Part shown: positions 25,111 to 37,173 of the stretch, in pieces
How positions within the stretch are numbered: position 1 is the stretch's first letter
Layout: each line of letters starts with the position of its first letter
Source: Phallus indusiatus
Taxonomy: Eukaryota; Basidiomycota; Agaricomycetes; Phallales; Phallaceae
Assembly (NCBI GenBank): GCA_027605045.1
Contig: JAQFWX010000143.1
Span: 1 to 64,000, forward strand
Direction of reading: 5' to 3'
Length of the DNA stretch: 64,000 nucleotides
Position numbers and translations under genes: made by a program
Notes under the pieces: model-generated
Database searches by the model: none
Told to the model about the DNA's origin: nothing
Seen by the model: only the letters and a program-made list of their open reading frames with translations

Positions 25111-27560
25111 GTGAGATTCTTCCTCTTCTTCTGTATATCGATGTACAAGGGAATTCCCTGCTACTTTTAAGGTTCCTTGTTACGTCTTCAGGCAGAAAGA
25201 TACGGAGGATCACAGCTGCAACTGATGGTGGGAGTCTTGTCAGCCAGAATAATACCAACAGAATTTCCGCTTTGTCCCTGTCAGAGTTTCTCGAACGAAC
25301 CAACCTACAACTATGCCTTACACAGAAGTGCCAACTTTTATATATAAGTGTTTACGTTAAAGATGTTTAATTTTGTTATTGACTATTGTTTTTAACTAGT
25401 ACAATATCTTTGGAACTGAGAGCGCCTGAGGCTTGGATAATCGTGTGTTTCCTCACTGGAGGTATGAAATATCAGGTTGATAGAGACCATAACTGAGGTA
25501 CTTGAGATCGACGCTTCAAAGCTTCAACATGCTTTAAGGAAATAATTGAACGTCGAAGTGACGAGGTCCTGAGACCTGAGATTGACTTTGAGCTGCAAAC
25601 GCAGCTGTCTGAGTCAGTCTGACCGACGCGTCGCAGGCGAAATAAATCGTGCGAATTAAAAGCATTATGAGTAAGTGCGTCATTTAGTCGTCCTATTAGT
25701 AACACAATCATTAAAGGGAGTCCAAAAGGCCGCAACCTTGAATGCGGTGATGAGAACTTGGAGAAGACTCAAAGAGGTTCAATGAGTTACGATCCTGAGA
25801 GCGTCGGCAGCACCTAGGCAGCGGCAGGCCTAAGCGCTAAACGACTTCAGTCTTACGAGTCAAAATCGCTTGCGAGGCAGGCCGCAGCACACGAATATTG
25901 TCAGTATCATGGTGCTTGAAAATGAAGTTCTATTCTAAGATCTCTGAATTTATGGGAAATGCCGAAAAATACGAGAAAGATGTTTTTTGTTCCTTTTTTT
26001 GCCGAATCTCATCCTGACTATTAAAATTAGTATCAACGAGCCAAATTTGTCCTAATAGTTCTACGTCCATCGGGTACTTGAGAGTCGTTTATGCCCCAAT
26101 TGAAACAAAGCTTTCGCGAAGTCTGCCTTGTCTTCCGAATGAGAAGAAACGTTTTCTCGATAACTCCACTGCCGGCAGTCTCAAGTGTCAAAATGCATCC
26201 TTTCCCTCAGCACATATCGATCAGGTGCTCTCCAGACTTTTCTACATCCTTGACTGCATCAAACTTTCTCCGCACAGCTCACCCAAACTTCTCATGAACC
26301 AAGATTTCAATCTGTTTACATATTGTCGTCATATTCGAAATGGGGGCATTATTTCTTCAAATACACTTGCCACTTGGTTCCAAACAGAAGTTTTCAAGTA
26401 GATGACTATAAGACTCGGAAAGGACACCACGCCTTGTTTGTTTATCAAGATGACCTATCTCGATTATTTATCCGTCTGACATGGGGAGCATAGAATTACA
26501 CTATTCTCCACACGTTGAGTAGTCCCCTTTTTGCTTCAACTGTTCCATAAAATGACGTGTCTAGGTTCTTAACAGACCACCAAGTGTGGGGTGTGACTTC
26601 TTCTGTTGATAAACTTCGTCCGATGATGTATGTACAGCACGAAACTCTCGGACGAATTCAAAATCAGGCATAGAAGTTAGAACAAGAGGTTATTGACACT
26701 TGAATAGAATTTAAAGCAGACAATTTCTGATAACGTCTCTGTTAACAGCCACTGGATCTGGGTCAGAAGATTCGAAACTGAAAAAAGTTTGATACGGCTT
26801 CCCGAGATGTCCTGACTACGCGCCTGCAGCCTATGAACATGGGCAAGTACTGGAGTTTATGTAAAGTGGAATTTAGCTATGCTAATGTGCTGAGCGTGTC
26901 TTGGTTACAAGAATTTTAATTCTTCAACGTAAAACGTTCAGATAGCGGATGGGCGACTCCGCGTCGAATTGAGATTTCTATGGGAATATCGTTATTCACA
27001 TACACCATGTTGTCTATTTTCGGGTTTATTCCGCTAAAATTTCTAACTGCTGAAAAAGGTAAAGCCGATAAGTCGATACAAGGTTCTGGGACTGTCCGGG
27101 GACTTAGGTACGTTCTTCCCTGTCAACGGCAGACGTAAAGACCGATGTTTGATCATTTTGAGTTGAAAGTTTTCCGAAGGCCACATTCTTTGCTTCGTCA
27201 AGCTTGCGCTTCGATGACCTATGACCATGTTGATACCACGGCTCATCATTTCATTCCCGTATGGACGTGTAAGTCACTGACAAGTGGCTGTATAGTAGGA
27301 AGTATGCTGTTACGCATTAAAGACTTATAATCGGAGTAAGGAGCCGTCAGATGTCATAACCTGACTAGGTAAACATGTAATGCCATTTTGAGGAATTTCC
27401 AAGCTCTCGCTTGCATTCATGTAACGAAAGTAACGAACCATTGTACCTTTATGCTCATTGGTCGAAGAAGAATCTTAGTGTTCTCGAAAGCTATATAATG
27501 AGCACATTTCAGTGGACGTTTTTCTTCAGACGATCATCAGCTCTGACCTACAAAGCAAAC
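25111..27560. other. gene-poor insert in the right duplication copy
   Basis: No gene could be supported. Short open frames (for example 26078-26401) have no family features and no intron pattern suggesting coding. The stretch belongs to the 3.9 kb found only in the right-hand duplication copy. The end should contain the promoter of the secreted-protein gene at 27561. Confidence 0.4.
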
Positions 27561-28200
27561 ATGAAATTCACCTCTATCCTCTCTACCGCAGTTGTAGCCC
27601 TCTCTCTGGGTGTCGAGTACATCTCAGCCCAGACCCCCGTTACTACAGGTACTTACCAGTTCGTCAGTATGGTCACTGATGTCAACGGAAACCGTTTCGC
27701 GTTGACGGACCAGGGAATATCAAACGCCTCCGTTGTGATAACCCCGCTTACCTTAGGACAACTGAACCAAACTGTAGATACACCTACCTTACTCCGTGTT
27801 TGTCTCATAAATTAACAGCATATTCATAGTGGTCGGTTCAAAGCACTCCGATCACTGGCGGCTTTATTATCGCTTCAAACAGTTCTAGCCTCTTCATTAG
27901 CCCTGCGAATGGTGTTCCTGGAATTTTGGTCAGTTCGGCAACCTCATTCGTATGGCTCAGCAATTCCAACAACGTTTTTGGCTTTACGTGAGACAATTAT
28001 GTTCTCTTGAGAATTGAAAAACTATGCTGATTTCGTTCCTACCTTCAAGATTCATTGACTCAATCAATGGGACTACCAACTGGGCGCTGAGGAGCCTTCC
28101 CCGTAGCTTCAACTCACTGAATGCTGTGAATAGCTCTTCTGCTACTTGTAATGGCGGTCCTAATCCTCTGAATCTCTGGGTCCCTATCAGAATTTCTTAA
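27561..28200 (+). CDS. small secreted protein, unknown family
   Basis: Three exons (27561-27773, 27830-27987, 28050-28200) give 173 residues. A clear signal peptide (MKFTSILSTAVVALSLG, cleavage probably after ISAQ or nearby) is followed by an extracellular domain with repeated hydrophobic/polar alternation: TGTYQFVSMVTDVNGNRFAL, TPITGGFIIASNSSSLFIS and FGFTFIDSINGTTNWALRSL. Several N-x-S/T sites are visible, and only one cysteine remains in the mature part (SSATCNGG). The three-fold pattern could suggest a beta-trefoil, as in ricin-B-like lectins or fungal protease inhibitors, but no signature motif confirms it. Function is unknown. A broken paralogue lies at 24710. Confidence 0.72.
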
Positions 28201-29281
28201 GCAGATTAACCGTGAGTTTACTGCCCTTTTCGTAGAAATCCTGTTTTGAAAGTGTGAAGTCACTAGGCTGCCACCACAAGTTGTAGTGAGCTAAAGTGCC
28301 ACTAATCCAATCCAGTTTTAAAGTTTTGAAATATCGTTTTGAAATATCTTCTATGTCGTCTTTCTTGAAATATAGTTTGTTGTTTATCGTGTGCCGTATG
28401 CAAAGTTTTACAAACGACAATACCTTCGTTTGAATCCATCGGAAACTTATCAGGTAAAGGGAAATTCAAGCCAGGGTGTCGCTCTTTCACCATAGTGGCA
28501 TCGTACCTTTCCTAGATACCCATCATATCCGAGCCTCCAGTTAACAGTCTATCAGCGGTTTGAAGGTGTTCGCTTGCTGAAAAATTGACCAAATTCATGT
28601 TTTAGAAAAATGACCAATTATCGGATTCTAGTACAATAAAGGTTTTTCGGTATTTAGCCAAGTCAATAAATGGGAGCACGAGTGACGGGTCATACCTGAG
28701 TTTCAACTGACGTCTCTCTCGATATTGTGAGCCATGGCCACAGCGTACACGCTTGAGATTTTTGCACGGAGATTTGAACGAGCCAGGGTGCGTGACGCGT
28801 GATGACACGGGTTTTTGACTCCGTCAGCGCTTCACCAGCTATGGCGCGAACAGCCGGAGCATCTCAGCGTGCCCACTCATTCACATGTCTGAATATCGTC
28901 CAAATTTGTACCAAAAGAACCATCTTTTTGTTCTTTCTACCAATTTCAACGTGATCAATCTCAACGGCTGGAAAATTCCGTGTCTTCCTATTCGTGGAAA
29001 CGCACCAGCCTCCGCTTGCTGGCGAGGGATCATCACATTCAAATTGTATCTGCCAGTCGGAGTGGCGTAGTGCTGTGCTTTTAGCCTCGGATCTAACGAT
29101 GAGCTAAATGAAGCAGAACGTGCCGCGGCAATCGTTCGTTGAGCTCGACTTTCGGACACCAATCTTTCCCTAGCGCCCTTCAAGTTCGCGAGTCATTCTT
29201 CCTCTAACCCCGAATTCTATATATTTTGATGGCTTTTTTCTTTTGCGAAGTAGAATACCTTAGACTACTCCTCTTATACTC
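28201..29281. other. gene-free segment, second duplication copy
   Basis: No gene is seen. From about 28365 it matches 20195 onward, including the strip with GCGTGATGACACGGG (about 28793-28812) and the upstream region of the DUF6533 gene. Confidence 0.45.
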
Positions 29282-30762
29282 ATGTCTGAACTCACAAACG
29301 TGAGCGTAATTCCCACAACTTCGTTGCTGTTTGCAAGTGCGGAGTACTCCGAGATCATCGAAAAGGCCCCAGAATCGTATTTCATAAATTTATGCCAAGG
29401 TCGTCTTTTCCAAGTTTAATCTTGATTAGTCATTGAATTAACTCAAATTTTAGTTTCTGCTACTGCCCTTTTGTTATGGGATATGATAATCACCTATAAC
29501 CAAGAAATCGAGCTTATTTGGAGGTTAGCGTCATTATCACATTTACAAAGCCACTTCCTCATCTCATACTTACGTCGACATTACCATTCGTTGATTATCT
29601 TTTTACTCAGATCACGAAGAAGTATTGTGAATTATCTCTTTTTTATGATTCGGTATCTATCCTTGACCTTGTCGGTGTGAATAGATGTTCATTCCTCTTT
29701 GCGTAATCTCTCAATTGACCGGTTTTCTCCTAGATTGTTAGTCGTAGCAAGCCAAGGCCGGTTTCCAAAGAAGAATCTCTGTCACGTCATCTATGTATCC
29801 TTTTTCAGCATGGGAAGCGTCGTATTGACAAGCACTCTGGATGTGCTACTTGTTTATCGGAGTACGTCTATAACTAATCAGAAGCAGTCTGCCTCTCTCT
29901 TTACCTTGATGGATCTAGTCTTTGCGTTTTACGAAAGAAATCGGAAAGTTCTAGTCGGTTTAATCACTCTCTGGTTGTTGAACACCGCTGCATTCCTGAT
30001 TCTCGCCATTTTCTATTCCAAGGAAGTGCGTGTCACACAGACCCCCACAGTCATTAAACAAGGTGTCACTGGAGAATGCACTACCCTATACATTCCTGCG
30101 TTTTCGCGTAACATCTGGTAATATTTCCAAATCACAATATGCCTATGAACGACTTTCCGATTGTTTATTCTTAGGGTATCTGAGTTGGTTTTCCACGGTG
30201 TTCTTTTAACCTTGGTTATAGCAAGGTACTATGTGTTTCAACAGACCTCTCAGCTAGCAAACTGAAAACGTTACCGAAGGTCCATCAATTTATTGAAGAC
30301 CGCTTGTTGGAAAACATCTGCTATACCCTGTGTTTATTACATTTTTATTCGAGATGGATTTTGTGTATTTGTCCATCTTTTCAGTGAGTTTATCTACTTG
30401 GAAAAAAAAACGAAAAATCATGACGAGTTTCTTCTACAGTAGTCTTTATCGTTTCGGCCCTCCGACTCAATATAGTTTCTGATATAGCGATAACTCAGTG
30501 CGTACGCTTGCAAGCACCACCATCTTCTCCAATGGTACTAACGACAAGCACTTTGCTCATAGAGTAGGTATTGTACTCTTTGGCATAACAGTAAGATTTA
30601 ACAAAAACACTGGCCCATAATTGAACACAATTCTGACGATGGCATTATATAAAGGGAAGTCGCCTAGTTCTCAACCTGAGAAATCTGAAAAACGCCTCAA
30701 ATCATTGCGATGCAAGTCACTATACTTATTGGATAGGGAAAAAATCTTGTTTGATACTATAA
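29282..30762 (+). CDS. DUF6533 multi-pass membrane protein, copy 2 (tail frameshifted)
   Basis: Duplicate of copy 1 with identical exon skeleton (29282-29399, 29454-29523, 29611-29676, 29734-29861, 29919-30117, 30175-30225, 30280-30383, 30440-30497, 30563-30590, 30655-30762), giving 309 residues. Core motifs are intact: WDMIITYNQEIELIW, NYLFFMIRYLSL, YERNRKVLVGLITLW, YYIFIRDGFCVF and GSRLVLNLRNL. In the last exon copy 1 has seven A's (about 22590-22596) and this copy has six (about 30739-30744). The frame therefore leaves the conserved tail and stops at 30762. The lost tail frame (ILFDTISETLVEEPE ... SPTSALDMD) remains open to 30860, so the change looks recent, or it may be a sequencing error. 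Six to seven membrane segments; function unknown. Confidence 0.78.
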
Positions 30763-30860
30763 GTGAAACTCTTGTTGAAGAACCAGAATTAGACGAATCG
30801 GGTATGGACTCGTTCGAGTTGACGCCATTGAGTCCTACATCGGCTTTGGATATGGACTAA

Positions 30861-33289
30861 AAGCACAGTTCAGTTATCACGCTGGCTGGTAAACAAACAT
30901 AACATATACCTGGAATACAAAAATTTAATGGATATAGCTGTATGTTTCATAATAAAACAATTATACCAAACCGTGTTTCCTGGTTAGTGTAGACTTAGAT
31001 AGTTGTATTAACTTGGGTCCGGGGTTTAGGGTTAGTAGGAAGGGGTGTTAATCAAATATCATAGCCCCAGGCCTCTCTGCAAAAAAATGGCTGTCGACAG
31101 ACACAGTAACACATATGCAACCCCCAAAAAATCAATAAGTAATTGTCGTGTATTATACTGTTAATTACTGGCAGAGTCGTGACGTCAAGGCCAAATTCAG
31201 TTTGAGGTTCTCCGAACGGAGCCACTGTGAGAAAAGCAACGACTTCGTCGTGTCGTTTTTTTCTAATCATTCAACCGGAATATGGCTTAAGTGCGTAGTA
31301 AAATAATCTGGTCAACATGCAGGTAAACTGATGTCAAGGTTAGTACTACATAGTACATACAACCCGTAATACCTCCTTTCACGTGTGCTAAAACAGGAGC
31401 GTGTCTACAAACAAAAATAACGCTTCGTGAAAATAAGAAACGTTTGTCAAATCTCACCCAATCATAATCTTGATTTCATAATGTACTGGCGAAATCTCCA
31501 ACGAAGCATTCTCCCATTCAGCGCCACTACAGACAATCGGGTTGAATTTGGAATCTGACACAGTAATTTTCCAAGCCACTCAACAACCTACCTATATCGG
31601 GATTCACTGAGAAATTTTTTGTCTCAGCTATCCGCTGTATTTGCGAATCTGTCAATGAAAACAACCGAGTCCTCCCATCTTTTCCTACCGCATTCGCGAT
31701 TTAATCTTAAAAATGACAATTATCAATTGTGAATCCATAGTAATGAAAGCCTGTATTAAATGTCAGAAAGACAAGAGTTTTCGAAGTTCGCGAGTTCATC
31801 GGAACGCCCCGTCACGGATTCACGGTCAACCGACTCGGACTGCAATGTTTTTGGAAATTCCGGGTGGTACGAGTAACGAACCTGAGAGGGTTGGTATTTA
31901 TCGTTTGAAGGAAGCACATTAGCCAAAGTAAGTGGGAAAAGATGGCGAACAAAATGATGGCAATAGGAGAAATATGATACGCCTTAATGCAACACCGCAT
32001 TGCGGAGGTGCGTCGACGAATTTTCCATAGCTACGGTTTCGATCAACACATGATATTTGTCACAAGGTAAAGAACCGGAATGAAGTTTATATGGTAACAT
32101 ACGTAAAAATTATATTCCGAATTCGGTTTCGTCGGTATATTTGCTCCTCATGACTTGAAACGCTAGGCTTCACGATCCCGTGTTATGTAAATATTGCGGA
32201 GGCTATTCCTGAAGGGGGTTTCGGTTGCGTGCACAGGAGTTGGAAATTAACATCGATTGAGAAATGAGAAGGGAAACTTCAGCCCAAAATTTGGATTCAA
32301 TTTGCTCAGGGGCATCGATCATCTTTTAATTAGAGGAAGTTCAAAAAGACTGCATCGTGAATTAGGAAAAGTGACATGTCCAGTAGACGTAAAGTCTTGT
32401 CGAGTAATATGACACACCTGGACTGCATTAAGATATTCATAAAACACCTCAGTAAGGTTTAATTTTGATGAACGTTCGTAACTCGCCTTTTGCAGGAAAA
32501 CTGATATTTTGCGAATTGGCAATAAAGACTCGTCATGATTCCTCCTTGCGATACTCTCCTCGATGACAGACCTAAACACGTCAAACGGTCATCATGCATG
32601 ACGATCGTGGTTTACTCCACATGAGCAGTAAGACAATTGGCCAAGACACCTGAGTAGGGTTCAGACCGTGGGATAGCCTAATTTCCACTTGACCTCAGGT
32701 CACCATGTCTCACTAAAGTCAGAAGACACGTTCCAAATTGCAGGTAAGCCATCGAAATTCAATCAATTTACATCAATTCTGTTCGCTTGAATAAACTGAT
32801 GACAAGAACGTTTTAGCGGGATCCACGTCAGCTCTTCTTCAGTTTCGTCGCACGATGATCCAGATTCCACGATGAACCTCCGTCAAATTCACGTGACCGA
32901 TTGAAACGTAAGCATTAAATTCGAAGTTGAGCATATTTTCACCAATCGCCATCGTCTTCGGAACTACTTCTGGACTCGGGATAGAATAACAATCAAATTT
33001 GATAGTTGGGGAAGGGAGCGGCTCGTTGCCAACTCGCTGCAACCTCATGCACATGATTTAGTAATAGATTACATAACATAAAACCATTTCGATAACCCGG
33101 TGGATTGGCTCGCTGACTTCTTTTCCCACGTGTGCGTCATTGGTTATTTCCTTTTTTGTGAAAGCAGAGCGATCGATGGTCATGCTTGTTGCGTCTACAA
33201 GACCAGAGCCTGGAAATTCTAAATTTCTTGCCATCATCATCCTTTTACTTCTACTACCCCCCATCCCCGTTTCTCATCTTATCATCCTC
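30861..33289. other. gene-free segment
   Basis: Up to about 31527 this is the end of the right duplication copy. The rest, 31530-33289, shows no gene I can support; open frames are short and without motifs. The final 150 bases hold pyrimidine-rich sequence just before the carboxylesterase start, likely its promoter. Confidence 0.45.
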
Positions 33290-35581
33290 ATGTCCTCATT
33301 CCATCCTTCCGTTCGCTGTCCGACACTAAACACAACTTTCGTCGGCATCCAACATTCCGTCTCCTCTCCTGAATACCCAGTTCACCAATTCAGAGGCATA
33401 AAATACGCCAATGTTCCAGGCCGTTTCAGACGGTCGCAGCTATGTACTTCTTACCCAAAAACAACAGACGCGAAAAGACATGGGTATGTTCTATCTGCGT
33501 TACACGTTTTTATTTATTGTGAGACTGAGACAATGATATCTATCCAGGCCAATTTGCCCTCAACAAAAACGTCAAGGCTTTGACGACTTGTTTGGTTTCG
33601 TACGAGAAGACCCTCCACGCTTGGTCGTACAAGACGAGTTTGAGTGTTTGAATCTCATCATAACTTGCCCGGACGTCTCGAGACATACGCGTCCTTTGCC
33701 CGTAATGGTGTGGATTCATGGGTATGGATTATCCACTTTTGAGTTGTGACTGGCGTGTAAGAATTGACAACGACCTCCAGAGGCTCCAACATTCGTGGCG
33801 CGGGAAGCTCTGTTATATGCGATCCTGGAAAACTCGTTAAAGCATCTTTGGAATTCGAGCAGCCCGTTATAATTGTGAACGTAAAGTATGTATCACAATT
33901 ATCTTGACTGAGAATGTCTCACTTATCCGTCAATTACCTTAGCTATCGCCTTGGTCTTCTCGGTTTCGCAGCTTCTGTGGCTTTAGAAGAGTCAAACCGC
34001 CTGTTAGGCGAGGAAGGCGTTGGAAATTATGGTAGGCCTTTCAACAAGAATGGAAAGAAATGTCTCGATCCCTAAAATCATCTTTTCTCTCTCCTTTCTT
34101 TCTCTTCTTCCTTTTTCCTTCTTCCGCCATATGCAGGTCTATACGATCAGCTCAACGCTTTGGCATGGATTCGGAGACACATATCTTCCTTTGGTGGCGA
34201 CCCTGGAAACGTCACCTTGTTCGGAGAATCAGCAGGAGCAATTGACATTCATGCACTACTGCTTTCACGCATCAACCATCTCAACCAGGGGGGAATCGCT
34301 TCTCGCGCTATACTGCAGAGTGGTACCGTCCTCCCTACCGCAGTCCGCTCAATTGAAGCACAGGGATCATTATTAAGCCGTGTCATGGGTCGTCTCAGAA
34401 TATCCGACGTCAATCACCTAAGGAATATTCCAGTAGATTTACTAGTCGCGCAAACGCCAGGCGTCGTGAACCCTACAGATGATGGAATATTCTTCCGCGA
34501 CGGGTGGCGCAATGACGTGGGCTCCATTCCCGGAAACTTCATTCCTCTTCCAGAAAAAATCGACAGTCTCATGATTGGAGACTGCGCTTTTGAATCTGCA
34601 CTATATCTTGGAGCGGGTTCGGTTGGAGGCGGTGGAGGTGGCACCGGAATCAGAACGTGGACTAGTCTGGGAATTGTCCGGCGCGTAAAAGCTCTCATCC
34701 GGAACGTCTATAAAGCCGACAAATTTTTGCGCACGTATGGGATTAATTATGGACCCGGCGCTGACGACGAGGAGTCACAAGATGCGGTTTTGAATTTGGT
34801 GAACGACGTGTTTTTCGCGTGGCCGATTGATAAGTTGGCTAAAGGGACCAGTGCCGGACGCCGAGAGCGTGACGGGATACCTGTTTATCGATACGTCTTT
34901 GATCAAGAAAGTCCGTATACGTTTACTGCGCATCATGCGGTGGATTTGCTATACCTTTTCGACAACATTTCGATGACACCCGAGAAGCCCAAAAAAGTAG
35001 CATCAGCAGGCGTTGGACCTCTTCACACCACCACTTCATCGACGCTCGTACTAAGCCCTTCTTCGTCCGAGTCAGACTGGGATGACGAAAATGGGTTCCG
35101 CACTTTTGATGAAGACGAAGACGAGGATGACGTGATTGAAGCTGAAAGCACGTTCCAGCCATATCCAGACTCATACGAATCGGACTCTGAAGACGACTCT
35201 GAGGACTCGTATTATCAAATCTCGGATTTCCAGTACAACGCTTCGCGTATACGACAAGCAGTTCAGTCACGATGGATCGCATTTGCTCAAGGGCCGTCAG
35301 CCATCAGTACCAACAACAACTTGAACATTTCTACCCCTGCTCCGGGTCGTCCATGGCCGAGTAATAGTCTCCTCGTGTTAGGACCCGAAGGTGAAGTCGG
35401 AACTCGTTCCATGGACGATGAACTTCCACGAAGGAGAAGACTTGACGAATGGAGTCGTGCTCTTGAAAGTGTTCCGCACGAACTGGCGTTTCGTGTTGGA
35501 GTTGAGCTGAGCGTCGGGCCAAAAGGTGTTCCTCCTACTGCCGTCGGTGCTCAACCCTTCCAGCAATTGTCCAGGATATGA
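33290..35581 (+). CDS. type-B carboxylesterase with acidic insertion
   Basis: Five exons (33290-33483, 33548-33721, 33781-33885, 33943-34031, 34137-35581) give 668 residues of the alpha/beta-hydrolase carboxylesterase family (ester hydrolysis with a Ser-Glu/Asp-His triad). Motifs in order are FRGIKYANVPGRF, VMVWIHGGSN (oxyanion hole), VNVNYRLGLLGF, QLNALAWIRRHISSFGGDP and the nucleophile elbow GESAGA (S219). The likely catalytic His is in TAHHAVDLLYLF. After that His, the usual short link is replaced by about 90 residues rich in D, E and S (for example DEDEDEDDVIEAE), then a typical C-terminal helix region. No signal peptide is seen, so it is probably intracellular, unlike secreted fungal lipases of this family. 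The start fits the family N-terminus; no earlier in-frame ATG is better. Confidence 0.88.
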
Positions 35582-37173
35582 TTATATCGCATTACAACTT
35601 TTCCTTATTTATTCTCCCCCTATTTTAAACACGAAAAATTAGGGTATACAAAAAAAAAATCTTACTATCATCCCATCTCATCATTTTTACCATGAAGCCA
35701 TTTTAGGTCTAAATCATCTTCCTGCATCTTTTTTTTTATCCGTCTCATTTTTCATTGGGTTCTCGTCTATCCTCGCAATATGCCATCCATTCATTCCGAA
35801 GGTTTCGGATATCGTCTTTTTCATTGTTTTTCCTTTTTTCACCATGTATACGCATTTTCTCTCGCATAACGCCGATTATCGGCTCTTCCATTTATTTATC
35901 TTGTCTGTGGGGCCGGTGGGGTCATTGTTTGGTCGTTGTTGTGTAACGCTTTTAGTTAGTAACATGGCATGCTGTCAAGGTTGTAGTTTAAAGGATTTGG
36001 GTAATACATTTCTCGTCCAGTGGAGTCTGGACTCGGCAAAGTGGCCACGTCAGCAACACGTCTGCGTGTCAACGTTTTTCGGGAAATTCCGCCAGCGTTT
36101 GGGTGACGTCGCGTGACCAAACGCGATAAACCGTTTTCTTTCCTACTTCGACGATTCAATTAGCTTTCGTAATCGGGAGGAATCACATACGTTTATTATG
36201 ATTGACGAACGCCTCTATCCACGTTTCATCAACTCATCATTTCACAGGTGTTTCACCCCAGGTACGTTACCATTCTTTTTTCTCACAGCGGCCAGTCCGC
36301 GTTTGAAGTGACTGATTGCCAGTGAATGTCAGAAATAACAGCTCATCTGCGATATCATTTATGGATGTTTGGTTTGGTATCAAATGACGTACTGCGTATA
36401 CATCCGAAAGAAAATAACGGCTCTTTCATCATGAGAATTACGCGGGTGGCAGCGGTTACTGTGATCGTGTATTCGAACTCACTACCTCTCACTTCCCTGT
36501 CACCTGAGGCGTAGCTATAAGTCGATCCCCCCAATCACTCTCTCAACTGCTAGGTTTCACCGTTACCAGGTTCGTTGATACTTTTAAACGGGTCTTTCTT
36601 TTTCCAAAGTTTGACCCACAACATTCTCGTGTAAAAACCAGGTCAGAACAATTAGGTTGTTCAGCTTCCAAAATCTTAAACCATATATTGATGACCAGGG
36701 CTATCCTATTTTTAGGTATTTTGAATTGTGTTTGGCTCGGAGCGATGGCATCTCAGTTCCCTGCCTTCCCAGAGGGCACACAAAAAGGTGCCACCGCCGC
36801 TATTTTTAGGCACGACCATGAGGGGTTTAATTTAACGTTGCCGCCTTTATTAAACCACGATACAACTTCGCTTAAAGCCGTCTTTCACGGCGTTTACAAG
36901 CTGTAAAATGCCTTTCTAGGAGATAGAAAAGAAAAGAATACAGTCTAGCAAATCTCCCTCGGCAATACAATCAAAACCGTATCCATCAACGATCAAAGCT
37001 CCTAATCCCTATTCGATACATATTCCCATCTTTTTTTTTCGTTTTGGTGCGACGCCCACAACGTACATATGTGTCCGCGCGATGTGCCCTCTGCTGAGTC
37101 AAGAAGCTTTGGCCTTATAAGGGGTGGTATCTCAACCCACCGCCGCCCACGTCCTTCACTCGGAGCTTCGCCC
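35582..37173. other. intergenic stretch
   Basis: No well-supported gene. An open frame at 36691-36906 begins with a hydrophobic stretch (MTRAILFLGILNCVWLGAMA) that could be a signal peptide, followed by about 50 residues without cysteines. It lacks introns or a known family, and I do not annotate it as a gene with confidence. The rest is T-rich 3' sequence of the esterase gene and the upstream region of the next DUF6533 gene. Confidence 0.35.

Larger units (their letters stand above)
23240..31527. repeat. direct segmental duplication, right copy (interrupted)
   Basis: The right copy of the 4.4-kb unit. Its first part, 23240-24490, matches 18760-20150. The match then stops and resumes at 28365-31527, matching 20195-23237. 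The 3.9 kb in between (24490-28365) has no counterpart in the left copy and contains a secreted-protein gene and its decayed relative. Either that DNA inserted into the right copy, or it was lost from the left. Confidence 0.75.

Noticed and set aside
30621..30860. Separate 79-residue protein after DUF6533 copy 2
   Set aside because: It is the out-of-frame remainder of the conserved tail of that gene, explained by the A7 to A6 change.
18389..33289. LTR retrotransposon or DNA transposon with coding capacity in the duplicated region
   Set aside because: No reverse transcriptase, integrase, transposase or helicase motif was found in any frame, and no long terminal repeats bound the segments. A segmental duplication explains the repeats.
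36691..36906. Small secreted protein of about 71 residues
   Set aside because: Only a hydrophobic start supports it; there is no family, intron, cysteine pattern or conserved copy. Mentioned in the intergenic entry but not called as a gene.
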